Below, piece by piece: positions 8,567-18,135 of a stretch of 64,000 bases of DNA (position 1 is the stretch's first letter; the number at the start of each line of letters is the position of its first letter). The position numbers and the translations under genes were made by a program. This DNA comes from Streptomyces sp. B21-105 (GTDB lineage: Bacteria; Actinomycetota; Actinomycetes; Streptomycetales; Streptomycetaceae). A model generated the notes under the pieces. The model made no database searches. It saw only the letters and a program-made list of their open reading frames with translations, and was not told the origin of the DNA. The stretch covers positions 7,192,001 to 7,256,000 of the forward strand of contig NZ_JARUMJ010000001.1 of NCBI RefSeq assembly GCF_036898465.1, in the 5' to 3' direction.

Positions 8567-9790
8567 ATGGGATTTCATGTCGACTCCGAAGCCGGGCGCC
8601 TGCGCCGCGTCATCCTGCACCGGCCGGATCTCGAGCTCAAAAGGCTCACACCCAGTAACAAGGACGCACTTCTCTTCGACGACGTGCTCTGGGTGCGTCG
8701 GGCGCGCGCCGAGCATGACGGGTTCGCCGACGCACTGCGCGACCGCGGCGTCGCCGTCCACCTCTTCGGCGACCTGCTCACCGAGGCCCTGGCGATCCCG
8801 GCGGCCCGAGCACTCGTCCTGGACCGCGTCTTCGACGAGAAGGAGTACGGGGTGCTCGCCACCGACCACCTCCGCGCCGCCTTCGAGGACCTGCCCGCCC
8901 CGCAACTGGTGGAGGCCCTCGTCGGCGGCATGACCAAGCGGGAGTTTCTGGAAGCGCATCCGGAACCGACCTCCGTGCGTTTCCACGCCATGGAGCTCGA
9001 CGACTTCCTCCTCGACCCGCTCCCCAACCACCTCTTCACCCGCGACACCTCGGCCTGGATCTACGACGGCGTCGCCATCAACGCCATGCGCTGGCCGGCC
9101 CGGCAGCGCGAGACCGTCCACTTCGAGGCCATCTACCGCCATCACCCCCTCTTCCGCGACGAGACGTTCCGCGTCTGGTCCGAGGGGCAGGCCGACTACC
9201 CGTCCACCATCGAGGGCGGGGACGTCCTCGTCATCGGCAACGGCGCCGTCCTGATCGGCATGAGCGAGCGCACCACCCCGCAGGCCGTCGAGATGCTCGC
9301 CCACAAGCTGTTCGCCGCCGGCTCGGCGCAGACCATCGTGGCGCTCGACATGCCCAAGCGGCGGGCCTTCATGCACCTCGACACCGTGATGACGATGGTC
9401 GACGGCGACACCTTCACCCAGTACGCCGGCCTCGGCATGCTCCGCTCGTACACCATCGAACCGGGCGTCGGGGAGAAGGAACTCAAGGTCACCGACCACC
9501 CGCCGGAGCACATGCACCGTGCGATCGCCGCCGCCCTCGGCCTCAGCGAGATCCGCGTCCTCACCGCCACCCAGGACGTCCACGCCGCCGAGCGCGAGCA
9601 GTGGGACGACGGCTGCAACGTGCTCGCCGTGGAACCGGGCGTCGTCATCGCCTACGAGCGCAACGTCACCACCAACACCCACCTGCGCAAACAAGGGATC
9701 GAAGTGATAGAGATCCCCGGCAGCGAACTCGGCCGGGGGAGAGGGGGCCCGCGCTGCATGAGCTGCCCGGTCGAACGCGGCCCTGTATAG
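8567..9790 (+). CDS. arcA: Arginine deiminase
   Basis: 407 residues. It hydrolyses arginine to citrulline and ammonia in the cytoplasm. Family motifs: FTRDTS near 156 (guanidino-binding Asp), MHLDTVMT near 268 with the catalytic His, and RCMSCP close to the C-terminus with the nucleophilic Cys. The ATG at 8567 gives the normal N-terminus ([15 protein letters not shown]). A GGAGG lies at 8561-8565, only one base from the ATG, which is too close for standard use, so translation may be leaderless; an in-frame GTG at 8534 is the alternative. It is followed by ornithine carbamoyltransferase, the next step of the pathway. Carbamate kinase and the arginine/ornithine antiporter are not in the window. 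Confidence 0.95.
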   Translation: MGFHVDSEAGRLRRVILHRPDLELKRLTPSNKDALLFDDVLWVRRARAEHDGFADALRDRGVAVHLFGDLLTEALAIPAARALVLDRVFDEKEYGVLATDHLRAAFEDLPAPQLVEALVGGMTKREFLEAHPEPTSVRFHAMELDDFLLDPLPNHLFTRDTSAWIYDGVAINAMRWPARQRETVHFEAIYRHHPLFRDETFRVWSEGQADYPSTIEGGDVLVIGNGAVLIGMSERTTPQAVEMLAHKLFAAGSAQTIVALDMPKRRAFMHLDTVMTMVDGDTFTQYAGLGMLRSYTIEPGVGEKELKVTDHPPEHMHRAIAAALGLSEIRVLTATQDVHAAEREQWDDGCNVLAVEPGVVIAYERNVTTNTHLRKQGIEVIEIPGSELGRGRGGPRCMSCPVERGPV

Positions 9791-9849
9791 AAATGCTAAT
9801 CTTCGTATAGAGTTCCAGTGTCCTGTTCTCGTATGTCTGGAGCGCCCCC

Positions 9850-10869
9850 ATGGCGACTGTCCCGACCGCCCTCGCCGGCCGCCACTTCCTCAAGGAGCTG
9901 GACTTCACGGGGGAGGAGTTCCGTGGCCTGATCGAGCTGGCCGCCGAGCTGAAGGCCGCCAAGAAGGCCGGGGCCGAGGTACAGCACCTGCGCGGCAGGA
10001 ACATCGCCCTGATCTTCGAGAAGACCTCGACGCGCACCCGCTGCGCGTTCGAGGTCGCCGCCGCCGACCAGGGCGCCTCGACCACCTATCTGGACCCTGC
10101 CGGCTCGCAGATCGGCCACAAGGAGTCCGTCAAGGACACCGCGCGCGTGCTGGGCCGGATGTACGACGGCATCGAGTACCGCGGCGACAGCCAGCACAAG
10201 GCCGAGGAGCTCGCCGCCCACGCGGGCGTGCCGGTCTTCAACGGCCTCACCGACGACTGGCACCCCACCCAGATGCTCGCCGACGTGCTGACGATGACCG
10301 AGCACTGTGCGAAGGGCCTGGACGGCGGGATCGTCTTCGCCTACCTCGGCGACGCGCGCTTCAACATGGGTAACTCCTACCTGATCACCGGGGCGCTGCT
10401 CGGCATGGACGTCCGCATCGTCGCGCCGAAGGAGTACTGGCCCGCCGACGAGGTCGTCGCGAAGGCCCGCGAGCTCGCCGCGGACAGCGGGGCCGCCGTC
10501 CTGCTCACCGAGGACGTCGCCGAGGGCGTGCGCGGCGCCGACTTCGTCGCCACCGACGTCTGGGTCTCCATGGGCGAGCCCAAGGAGGTCTGGAGCGAGC
10601 GGATCGTCGCCCTCGGCCCCTACGCCGTCACCATGGACGTCCTGCGCGCCACCGGGAACCCGGACGTCCGGTTCCTGCACTGCCTGCCGGCCTTCCACGA
10701 CCTGGGCACCGCGGTCGGCCAGGGGATATACGAGAGCCACGGCCTCGAAAGCCTCGAGGTGACCGACGAGGTCTTCGAGTCGGAGCACTCCGTCGTCTTC
10801 GACGAGGCGGAGAACCGTCTGCACACCATCAAGGCCGTCCTGGTCGCCACCCTCGCCGGTCAGTCCTGA
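9850..10869 (+). CDS. argF: Ornithine carbamoyltransferase
   Basis: 339 residues. The carbamoyl-phosphate site STRTR is near 58-62, the ornithine domain has [16 protein letters not shown], and HCLPAFH carries the catalytic Cys near 277. The protein is full length. It lies 59 bp after arginine deiminase, so a catabolic role (phosphorolysis of citrulline) is likely, and arcB would be an alternative name. The short gap holds AT-rich stretches (AATGCTAATCTTCGTATAGAG) that could carry a separate promoter. Confidence 0.93.
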   Translation: MATVPTALAGRHFLKELDFTGEEFRGLIELAAELKAAKKAGAEVQHLRGRNIALIFEKTSTRTRCAFEVAAADQGASTTYLDPAGSQIGHKESVKDTARVLGRMYDGIEYRGDSQHKAEELAAHAGVPVFNGLTDDWHPTQMLADVLTMTEHCAKGLDGGIVFAYLGDARFNMGNSYLITGALLGMDVRIVAPKEYWPADEVVAKARELAADSGAAVLLTEDVAEGVRGADFVATDVWVSMGEPKEVWSERIVALGPYAVTMDVLRATGNPDVRFLHCLPAFHDLGTAVGQGIYESHGLESLEVTDEVFESEHSVVFDEAENRLHTIKAVLVATLAGQS

Positions 10870-10883
10870 TCAGGGACCACTGC

Positions 10884-10935
10884 GGGAGGGACGGGGCGGG
10901 ACGGGGCGGGATGGGACGGGGTGGGATGGGACGGA
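10884..10935 (+). repeat. G-tract repeat between convergent genes
   Basis: A run of GGGACGGGGC / GGGATGGGAC units gives at least eight tracts of three or four G on the plus strand. It lies between the argF stop and the stop of the convergent ATPase gene. Such sequence could form a quadruplex and may act in transcription termination, but no ordinary hairpin is visible. Confidence 0.6.
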
Positions 10936-10986
10936 TGAGGGCAGCGGGGCGGGGTGAGGGCAGCGGGCGGGCCGGGGGCGCCGTGC

Positions 10987-11472
10987 TCACGCGAGACGCG
11001 GACCGCGCTGCGGCGGGACCGCCGCCAGCCGGAACCACACCGCCTTGCCCTGATCGGTGGGCCGGTGCCCGCAGGACGAGCTGAGCGCGCGGATCAGCAG
11101 CAGCCCGCGCCCGTGCTCCTGCCAGGGATCGGGCTCCCTGCCGGACGGACGGGTGAGGTCGCCGGGCGGCGCCGGGTCTGCGTCGTGCACCTCGACCTGG
11201 CACCCGCTCGGATGCAGCTCCACGACCAGCTCTATGGGCGCGTCCCCCGCGGTGTGCTCCACGGCGTTCGCCACCAGCTCGGCGGTGAGCAGCTCCGCCG
11301 TGTCGCTGTCCGCCCCGTGCTTCAGCTCGGCCAGCGCCGTACGGACCAGCGCACGGGCCACCGGCACGGCCGCGGCGGAGTGCGGCAGTGCGATTCGCCA
11401 GGAGGCGGCGGAGTCGGAGGGGCGTTCGTGCAAGGCGAGTCCGTTCATGGCGCAGGTTCCCGTGATCGACAT
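10987..11472 (-). CDS. RsbW-like ATP-binding regulatory protein
   Basis: 161 residues. It is a single GHKL/HATPase domain of the anti-sigma-factor kinase type that is very abundant in Streptomyces. The N-box reads ELVANAVEH near residue 65-73 and the G-box GRGLLLIRAL near 120. There is no membrane segment or histidine kinase domain. It probably binds or phosphorylates an anti-sigma antagonist, but no partner gene is adjacent. The ATG at 11472 is preceded by AAGGCAGG at a useful distance, so it is preferred to the in-frame TTG at 11490. Confidence 0.85.
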   Translation of the reverse strand: MSITGTCAMNGLALHERPSDSAASWRIALPHSAAAVPVARALVRTALAELKHGADSDTAELLTAELVANAVEHTAGDAPIELVVELHPSGCQVEVHDADPAPPGDLTRPSGREPDPWQEHGRGLLLIRALSSSCGHRPTDQGKAVWFRLAAVPPQRGPRLA

Positions 11473-11653
11473 CAGGCGTCCTGCCTTCAACTTCAGGAAT
11501 GGTACGGCGACCTCCGGCAGAGGCGCTCGATGGGCACCGCGCGGGACCTTCGGACCCCGCTGTCGAGCGGCTTACCCGCGTCAACGGTCTCCCTCGCGCA
11601 CCTGATCCGGTTGTTACCGCCTTATCGACGACCGGTGACGTGTGTGACGGGCG

Positions 11654-11745
11654 CATGTCGTGCGGTGACACGGCGTTGCACGGCGTTGCACGGCGATGCA
11701 CGGCGGATCATGTCGTGCGGTGACACGGCGATACACGGCGATTCT
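11654..11745 (+). repeat. TGCACGGCG microrepeats and 22-bp direct repeat
   Basis: A 22-bp block containing CATGTCGTGCGGTGACACGG occurs at 11654-11675 and 11709-11730. Between and around the copies are short TTGCACGGCG / ATGCACGGCG / ATACACGGCG units. The array lies in the 356-bp space between the divergent ATPase and enoyl-CoA hydratase genes, about 85-175 bp upstream of the hydratase start. It could hold repeated operator sites or be slippage-derived; the rest of the gap shows nothing definite. Confidence 0.65.
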
Positions 11746-11828
11746 GCCCCCGCCGTATATCGCGTACTCATGACGACGGTCACGCGAGGGTGATAACTTC
11801 GAAGGCGACTGTCGAGGAGGCCGCCCTC

Positions 11829-12656
11829 ATGAGTCCCTTCACCGGCTCCGCCGCCCGCACCCCCGACTGGCGTCACCTGCACGTCGAGCGCACCGACGGC
11901 GTCGCCACCGTCACCCTCGCCCGCCCGGAAAAGCTCAACGCCCTCACTTTCGGCGCCTACGCCGACCTGCGCGATCTGCTCGCCGAGCTGTCCAGGGAGC
12001 GGTCGGTCCGCGCCCTGGTGCTGACCGGCGAAGGCCGGGGCTTCTGCTCCGGCGGCGACGTCGACGAGATCATCGGCGCCACCCTCGGCATGGACACCGC
12101 TCAGCTCCTCGACTTCAACCGGATGACCGGCCAGGTCGTACGGGCCCTGCGGGAATGCCCGTTCCCGGTGATCGCCGCCGTGCACGGAGTGGCGGCCGGC
12201 GCCGGCGCGGTCCTCGCCCTGGCCGCGGACTTCCGGGTCGCCGACCCCGGCGCCCGCTTCGCCTTCCTCTTCACCCGCGTCGGCCTCTCCGGCGGCGACA
12301 TGGGCGCCGCCTATCTGCTGCCCCGGATCGTCGGGCTCGGCCACGCCACCCGGCTGCTCATGCTCGGCGAACCCGTCCACGCAGCGGAGGCCGAGCGGAT
12401 CGGCCTGATCAGCGAACTGACCGGGGAAGGGCAGGCGGACGCGGCCGCCCGGACCCTGGCCCGCCGCCTGGCCGACGGCCCGGCACTCGCCTACGCCCAG
12501 ACGAAAGCGCTGCTGACGGCCGAACTGGACATGCCGCTCGCGGCCTCCGTGGAACTCGACGCCGCCACCCAGGCCCTGCTCATGAACGGCGAGGACTACG
12601 CCGAATTCCACGAGGCGTTCACCCAGAAGCGCGCCCCGAAATGGCGAGGCCGATGA
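11829..12656 (+). CDS. Enoyl-CoA hydratase/isomerase family protein
   Basis: 275 residues, crotonase fold. The oxyanion-hole segments GRGFCSGGD near 65-73 and HGVAAGAGAVLALAADFRVA near 115-135 are present. In the active-site loop the sequence reads FTRVGLSGGDMGAAYLLPR; the Glu usual for hydratases in this position is not evident, so isomerase, ring hydrolase or another crotonase reaction is possible. The ATG at 11829 has a GAGGAGG about 8 bases upstream. It overlaps the next gene by ATGA, which ties it to the aryl-CoA monooxygenase. In the 2-aminobenzoyl-CoA pathway a crotonase acts after ring reduction; that role is inferred. Confidence 0.88.
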   Translation: MSPFTGSAARTPDWRHLHVERTDGVATVTLARPEKLNALTFGAYADLRDLLAELSRERSVRALVLTGEGRGFCSGGDVDEIIGATLGMDTAQLLDFNRMTGQVVRALRECPFPVIAAVHGVAAGAGAVLALAADFRVADPGARFAFLFTRVGLSGGDMGAAYLLPRIVGLGHATRLLMLGEPVHAAEAERIGLISELTGEGQADAAARTLARRLADGPALAYAQTKALLTAELDMPLAASVELDAATQALLMNGEDYAEFHEAFTQKRAPKWRGR

Positions 12657-15253
12657 AACCGCCTTCGAGAACAACGCCTCCGAGAACAACGCCTTCGAGA
12701 ACACCGCCTTCCAGGACACCGGTTTCCGCGGCAACGTCGGCGATACCGGTTTCAGGGGCTGGGGCTGGGGCTGGGGCTGGGGCTGGGGCGTCGGGGGCCG
12801 CACCGTCCGTTCCACCGGCTTCGGAAACGGCAACGTCCGTGACACCGGTTTCCGAAACGGCAACGGCCGCGACACCCGTTTCCGACACGGCAACGCACGC
12901 GACACCGGTTTCCGCGTTTTCCGAGGTGACATCCTCCCGGACACCGGTTTCCGAGACGAACCCAGAAACGCACGCCGCGGCCGGCCGTCCCCGGCGTATC
13001 GCGATCGTGGGCGGCGGTCCCGGCGGCCTCTACGCCGCCGCCCTGCTCAAACGCCTCGACCCCGCCCGCGAGATCACCCTCTGGGAACGCAACGCACCCG
13101 AGGACACCTTCGGCTTCGGCGTCGTCCTCTCCGACGAGACCCTGGGCGGCATCGAACACGCCGACCCGGACGTGTACCGGGCCTTGCGGAAGGACTTCGT
13201 CCGCTGGGACGACATCGACATCGTCCACCGAGGCGTCCGCCACACCTCCAAAGGGCACGGCTTCGCCGCCCTGGGCCGCCGCAGGCTGCTGGAGATCCTG
13301 CACGAGCGCTGCCGCTCCCTCGGCGTCGACCTGCGTTTCCGCACGCAGGCGCCGGCACCCGCCCACCTGGCGGAGGAGTACGACCTCGTCATCGCGGCGG
13401 ACGGCGTGCACAGTGGCACCCGGGAAACGTACGCGGACGTGTTCAGCCCCCAGGTGACCGGCCACCGCTGCCGTTACATCTGGCTCGCCGCGGACTTCGC
13501 CTTCGACGCCTTCCGCTTCGACATCGCCGAGACCGAGCACGGCGTGATGCAACTGCACGGCTACCCCTACGCGGCCGACGCGTCGACCGTGATCGTCGAG
13601 ATGCGCGAGGAAGTCTGGCGGGCAAGCGGTTTCGACGAACTCGACGAGGACGAGTCGGTCGAACGCTGCGCCAAGATCTTCGCCGAGGCGCTCGGCGGCC
13701 GCCCCCTGAAGTCCAACAACTCCGCCTGGACCGCTTTCCGCACGGTCGTCAACGCACGCTGGTCGCACGGCAACGTGGTGCTCCTGGGCGACGCGGCGCA
13801 CACCGCCCACTTCTCCATCGGCTCGGGCACCAAGCTGGCCGTCGAGGACGCCCTGGCGCTCGCTGCCTGTCTGACGGAACACCCCCGTCTGCGCACCGCG
13901 TTGTCCGCCTACGAGGAGGAGCGCAGACCTGTCGTCGCCTCCACCCAGCGGGCCGCCCGCGCCAGCCTGGAGTGGTTCGAGAACATCGGCCTCTACCTCG
14001 GGCAGCCACCCCGGAGGTTCGCCTTCAACCTGCTCACCCGCAGCCGTCGCGTCACCCACGACAACCTGCGGCTGCGTGACCCCCACTTCACCGGCGCCGT
14101 GGAGCGGGAGTTCGGCTGCCCGCCCGGAACGCCCCCGATGTTCACCCCGTTCCGGCTGCGCGGCCTGACCCTGCGCAACCGCGTCGTCGTCTCACCCATG
14201 GACATGTACTCGGCGGTGGACGGGCTCCCCGGCGACTTCCACCTCGTCCACCTCGGCGCCCGCGCCCTCGGCGGAGCCGGACTGGTGATGACGGAGATGG
14301 TGTGCGTGTCCCCGGAGGGCCGCATCACACCCGGTTGCACCGGTCTCTACACCGGCCGGCAGACCGACGGCTGGCGGCGCATCACCGACTTCGTGCACGA
14401 ACGCGCCCCGCAAGCCGCGATCGGCGTGCAGCTCGGCCACTCCGGACGCAAGGGCTCGACGAGACTGATGTGGGAGGGCATGGACGAACCGCTGCCGGAC
14501 GGCAACTGGCCGCTCGTGGCCGCGTCCCCCCTGCCGTACAGAACGGGAAGCCAGACCCCGCGCCAACTGGGTCGCGCCCAACTTGTCGACGTGCGCGAAC
14601 AGTTCACCGCCGCAGCCCGCCGGGCCGCCCGGGCGGACTTCGATCTCCTCGAACTCCACTGCGCACACGGCTACTTGCTGTCCGGCTTCCTCTCCCCACT
14701 GACCAACCACCGCACGGACGCCTACGGAGGCTCACTCGCCCGACGCCTGCGCTTCCCGCTCGAGGTCTTCGACGCGGTCCGCGAGGTGTGGCCGGCGGAG
14801 CGGCCCATGACCGTCCGCATCTCCGCCGCCGACTGGGCCGAGGGCGGCACCTCGACCGACGACGCCGTCGGTATCGCCCGCGCGTTCGCCGAGCACGGTG
14901 CCGACGCCGTCGACGTCTCCACGGGGCAGGTGGTGGCCGAGGAGCGGCCCGAGTACGGGCGCTCGTACCAGACGCCGTTCGCCGACCGCATCCGGCACGA
15001 GGTGGGCATCCCGGTGATCGCGGTCGGCGCGATCTCCTCCTGGGACGACGTCAACTCACTGATCCTGGCGGGCCGTACCGACCTCTGCGCCCTCGCCCGA
15101 CCACACCTCTACGACCCGAACTGGACCCTGCACGCCGCCGCCGAACAGGGCTACACCGGGCCGGGCGCCGAATGGCCCGCACCGTACCGCGCGGGCAGCA
15201 GACCACCGCGCACCGGCCGGGCCGACGCCCCCAAACCCCGCCTGACCCTGTGA
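12653..15253 (+). CDS. Fused FAD monooxygenase / old-yellow-enzyme reductase (aryl-CoA hydroxylase/reductase type)
   Basis: 866 residues from the overlapping ATG. Residues about 115-480 are a class A flavoprotein monooxygenase: the FAD motif IVGGGPGGLYAAAL near 117 and GDAAHTAHFSIGSG near 379. Residues about 497-860 are an old yellow enzyme domain (FTPFRLRGLTLRNRVVVSPM, later ELHCAHGYLLSGFLSP). This fusion is the layout of 2-aminobenzoyl-CoA monooxygenase/reductase and of salicylyl-CoA 5-hydroxylase. The aryl-CoA ligase, acyl-CoA dehydrogenase and RidA-like genes nearby favour the aminobenzoyl-CoA reading. The first 110 residues are unusual: Pro/Ser/Thr-rich repeats (TPVSETAT, PSRTTPPRTT) and a Gly-Ala run from a GGGGCT microsatellite. 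The true start may lie after them, near 12960. Confidence 0.88.
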   Translation: MKPPSRTTPPRTTPSRTPPSRTPVSAATSAIPVSGAGAGAGAGAGASGAAPSVPPASETATSVTPVSETATAATPVSDTATHATPVSAFSEVTSSRTPVSETNPETHAAAGRPRRIAIVGGGPGGLYAAALLKRLDPAREITLWERNAPEDTFGFGVVLSDETLGGIEHADPDVYRALRKDFVRWDDIDIVHRGVRHTSKGHGFAALGRRRLLEILHERCRSLGVDLRFRTQAPAPAHLAEEYDLVIAADGVHSGTRETYADVFSPQVTGHRCRYIWLAADFAFDAFRFDIAETEHGVMQLHGYPYAADASTVIVEMREEVWRASGFDELDEDESVERCAKIFAEALGGRPLKSNNSAWTAFRTVVNARWSHGNVVLLGDAAHTAHFSIGSGTKLAVEDALALAACLTEHPRLRTALSAYEEERRPVVASTQRAARASLEWFENIGLYLGQPPRRFAFNLLTRSRRVTHDNLRLRDPHFTGAVEREFGCPPGTPPMFTPFRLRGLTLRNRVVVSPMDMYSAVDGLPGDFHLVHLGARALGGAGLVMTEMVCVSPEGRITPGCTGLYTGRQTDGWRRITDFVHERAPQAAIGVQLGHSGRKGSTRLMWEGMDEPLPDGNWPLVAASPLPYRTGSQTPRQLGRAQLVDVREQFTAAARRAARADFDLLELHCAHGYLLSGFLSPLTNHRTDAYGGSLARRLRFPLEVFDAVREVWPAERPMTVRISAADWAEGGTSTDDAVGIARAFAEHGADAVDVSTGQVVAEERPEYGRSYQTPFADRIRHEVGIPVIAVGAISSWDDVNSLILAGRTDLCALARPHLYDPNWTLHAAAEQGYTGPGAEWPAPYRAGSRPPRTGRADAPKPRLTL
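12755..12790 (+). repeat. Hexanucleotide GGGGCT run at the 5' end of the flavoprotein gene
   Basis: Five perfect GGGGCT units plus one GGGGCG encode alternating Gly-Ala. They sit among longer degenerate repeats (about 30 bp, core ACACCGGTTTCCGAAACGGC) covering 12700-12960. The reading frame stays open throughout, so the block is either a low-complexity linker or an untranslated region in front of a later start. Confidence 0.75.
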
Positions 15254-15350
15254 AGACGGGCGCAAAAGATCGGGAACTCCAGCAACTTTTTCCACTTCGT
15301 ATGTCTTTCGCATGTCTGTCGGGAACCACGAGGCGGCGTCGCGCCCCGGC

Positions 15351-16163
15351 TCACACCCCGACGAACTCCGCTCCCGCGTCGCGCAGCCGCTCGTGCAGCC
15401 CCTGGAAAACGGCCGCCGAACGCGTGCCCGGCCAGTCCTGCGGCAGCAGCCGGGCGGGCAGTCCGGGATCGAGATAGGGCAGATGGCGCCAGGAGTCCAG
15501 CGCGAGGAGGTAGTCGCGATAGGCCTCCTCGGGCGGAGTGTCCGGACGCTGCTGCCAGTCCCGCAGCACGCGCGCGTGGCGGTCGAGGAACGCCTCGTGC
15601 TCCTTGGCGATGGCCGCCAGATCCCACCAGCGGGCGACGGCGTCGACGGTCGGCGCGAAGCCGAGATGCTCGCCCCGGAACAGATCGACGTACGTATCGA
15701 GACGCAGCCGCCGGAGCGTGTGCCGGGTCTCGTCGTACAGGCGCGCCGGGGCGATCCAGACCCCTGGGGTCGCTGTGCCGAACCCCAGTCCCGCCAGCCG
15801 CGACCGCAGCACATGCCGCTTCTGCCGCTCCGACTCGGGCACCGAGAACACCGCCAGCACCCAGCCTTCGTCCGCCGGAGGCGTCGTGGCGTAGACGCGC
15901 CGGTCGCCGTGCTCGAGCAACTGCCGTGCCTCAGCGGACAGTTCGTACCCGGCCGCACCCTGGGCGGTGCGCGCCGGCAACAACAGTCCGCGGCGTTTCA
16001 GCCGGGAGACCGAGGAACGCACGGAGGGCGCGTCTACGCCGACCGCGGCGAGCAGCCGGATCAGCTCGGCGACGGGCACCGGCCCCGGGACGAAGCGGCC
16101 GTACGCGCCGTAGAGCGTGACGATGAGAGACCGAGGTGCAGGCTGGTCGGACACGTTGATCAT
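15351..16163 (-). CDS. PaaX-family transcriptional regulator
   Basis: 270 residues. The N-terminal winged helix (about 10-80, with VRSSVSRLKRRGLL) and the C-terminal domain with YRDYLLALDSWRHLPYLDPGLPARLLP match the PaaX repressors, which respond to aryl-CoA thioesters such as phenylacetyl-CoA. Here the likely ligand is the CoA thioester made by the upstream ligase. It lies 15 bp after the ligase gene on the same strand and is convergent with the flavoprotein gene, so ligase and regulator probably share one transcript starting near 17.8 kb. Confidence 0.85.
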   Translation of the reverse strand: MINVSDQPAPRSLIVTLYGAYGRFVPGPVPVAELIRLLAAVGVDAPSVRSSVSRLKRRGLLLPARTAQGAAGYELSAEARQLLEHGDRRVYATTPPADEGWVLAVFSVPESERQKRHVLRSRLAGLGFGTATPGVWIAPARLYDETRHTLRRLRLDTYVDLFRGEHLGFAPTVDAVARWWDLAAIAKEHEAFLDRHARVLRDWQQRPDTPPEEAYRDYLLALDSWRHLPYLDPGLPARLLPQDWPGTRSAAVFQGLHERLRDAGAEFVGV

Positions 16164-16178
16164 CTTAGGTCTTCGGCA

Positions 16179-17783
16179 TCACGGCTGGTCACCTTCGGTG
16201 CAACCGCTTACGCGCAGCCTGAACCGCTGGAGCTTGCCGGTCGCCGTGCGCGGCAGCGCCTCCAGGAAGACCACCTCACGCGGGCACTTGTAGGGCGCGA
16301 GCTCCTCCTTGAGGTAGGCGCGCAGGGCCTCGGCGTCACGCCGTGCGCCCTCGCGCAGGACCGTGAACGCGACCACCGCCTGTCCACGCCGCTCGTCGGG
16401 TCGTCCCACGACCGCCGCCTCGAGTACGTCGGGATGCCGCAGCAGCGCCTCCTCGACCTCGGGCCCGGAGATGTTGTACCCGGCAGAGATGATCATGTCG
16501 TCGGCGCGGGCGACGTACCGGAAATAGCCGTCGGTCTCGCGGACGTAGGTGTCACCGGTGACGTTCCAGCCGTCGCGGACGTAACTCTGCTGCCGAGGGT
16601 CGGCCAGGTAGCGGCAGCCCACCGGGCCGCGCACGGCGAGCAGTCCGGGCTCGCCGTCCGGCACGGGCGCACCGGAGGCGTCCTGCACGCGCGCGTGCCA
16701 GCCGGGCACCGGAACGCCGGTGGTGCCGGGCCGGACGCTCTCGTCCGCGGCGGAGATGAAGATGTGCAGCAGCTCCGTGGCGCCGATGCCGTTGATCAGC
16801 CGCAGGCCGGTGCGCTCGTGCCAGGCGCGCCAGGTGGCCGCGGGCAGGTTCTCACCGGCGGAGACGCAGCGCCGCAGGGAGGACACGTCGTGGTCGTCGA
16901 GATCGTCGAGCATCGCGCGATAGGCGGTGGGCGCGGTGAAAAGCACGGACACGCGGTGCGCGGCGATCGCCGGCAACAACTGCCGGGGCGCTGCCTGTTC
17001 CAGCAGCAGAGCGCTCGCGCCGGCCCGCATCGGGAAGACGACGAGACCGCCGAGTCCGAAAGTGAAGCCGAGCGGTGGGCTGCCCGCGAAGACATCGTCC
17101 GCAAGCGGTTTCAGGACGTGTTCCGAGAAGGTGTCGGCGATCGCCAGCACGTCCCGGTGGAAGTGCAGACAGCCCTTCGGACGACCCGTGGTGCCGGAGG
17201 TGAACGCGATCAGCGCAATGTCGTCGGAAGCGGTTTCGACAGCCCGGAACGGCTCTGCCGGCGACGGTCGGTTCAGCAGGTCGTCGGGGCCGTCACCGCC
17301 GTACGTCGTGATCCGCAGACCGGGTGTTTCCGCCTTGACGAGGTCGTCGACGGCACGGATGTCGCACAGCGCATGCCCGACCCGCGCGATCTCGCACATG
17401 GTGCGCAGCTCGTGCGGCCGCTGCTGGGCGAGGACGGTAACCGCGATCGCACCCGCTTTCAGCACGGCCAGCCAGCAGGCCGCCAGCCACGGCGTGGTGG
17501 GCCCGCGCAGCAGCACCCGGTTGCCGGGGACGACCCCCAGGTCGTCGGTGAGCACATGAGCGATCCGGTCGACACGGACACGCAACTCGCCGTACGTCCA
17601 CGACGGCCCGGACACGGTGTGGAACACGGGCCGCTCCGGCGCGGCCCCGTCGAGCAGCTCGGCGGCGCAGTTCACCCGGTCGGGGTAGTGCAGTTCGGGC
17701 AGCTCGAAGCGCAGCTCGGGCCAGTTGCCGGGCGGCGGGAGATGGTCGCGCGCGAAGGTGTCGACGTGGGCCGAGACGTTCAT
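16179..17783 (-). CDS. Aryl-CoA ligase (2-aminobenzoate/benzoate-CoA ligase type)
   Basis: 534 residues, ANL superfamily. The AMP-binding motif FTSGTTGRPKG is near 185-195, GATELLHIFISA lies near 320, TGDTYVRETDGYFRYVARAD near 405, and the C-terminal catalytic lysine motif PRTATGKLQRF is close to the end. Length and motifs fit benzoate/2-aminobenzoate-CoA ligases. It would activate the aromatic acid with ATP and CoA to start ring attack. The ATG at 17783 is preceded by AAGGGGG at a good distance. The frame is open for another 570 bp upstream, but that stretch is low complexity and was excluded. Confidence 0.87.
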   Translation of the reverse strand: MNVSAHVDTFARDHLPPPGNWPELRFELPELHYPDRVNCAAELLDGAAPERPVFHTVSGPSWTYGELRVRVDRIAHVLTDDLGVVPGNRVLLRGPTTPWLAACWLAVLKAGAIAVTVLAQQRPHELRTMCEIARVGHALCDIRAVDDLVKAETPGLRITTYGGDGPDDLLNRPSPAEPFRAVETASDDIALIAFTSGTTGRPKGCLHFHRDVLAIADTFSEHVLKPLADDVFAGSPPLGFTFGLGGLVVFPMRAGASALLLEQAAPRQLLPAIAAHRVSVLFTAPTAYRAMLDDLDDHDVSSLRRCVSAGENLPAATWRAWHERTGLRLINGIGATELLHIFISAADESVRPGTTGVPVPGWHARVQDASGAPVPDGEPGLLAVRGPVGCRYLADPRQQSYVRDGWNVTGDTYVRETDGYFRYVARADDMIISAGYNISGPEVEEALLRHPDVLEAAVVGRPDERRGQAVVAFTVLREGARRDAEALRAYLKEELAPYKCPREVVFLEALPRTATGKLQRFRLRVSGCTEGDQP

Positions 17784-17892
17784 GGGTGTTCGCCCCCTTG
17801 CCTGGATGGACTGTCCGGCTGGGCTGCCCGGGAGGGCGTCGTCATCGTCGTGGGCTCGCGCAACGAGCGTATCGCGTTGGTGACGGCAGTCA

Positions 17893-17909
17893 ACGGTACG
17901 CGATACCGT
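17893..17909. promoter_or_regulatory. Palindrome ACGGTA-N5-TACCGT, candidate PaaX operator
   Basis: A perfect 6+6 inverted repeat, ACGGTACGCGATACCGT, lies 110 bp upstream of the ligase start and 342 bp upstream of the acyl-CoA dehydrogenase. About 30 bp to the left a related imperfect palindrome, CAACGAGCGTATCGCGTTG, shares the TATCGCG core. In this divergent region of a PaaX-type cluster it is the best operator candidate. The rest of 17784-18250 holds a 27-bp repeat array listed separately. Confidence 0.5.
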
Positions 17910-18135
17910 CGAAAGAGGGCACGGACGGTGCGACCGTACGGACCGCCCGGGAGCACCGCACGGGCGAGCCGCCCGACCTCCCGGGAGGGACACCCGGGTG
18001 CGCGGGATGCCGCCTGGCCACACGGAGGGGAAACCGGTCACGGAAACCGGCCAGGGGAAACCGGCCCGCACGCACGACCGGCAGGCCACGACCGACACGG
18101 GAGGACCGGGGTGCACGGACCAGCGGCGGACAGTC

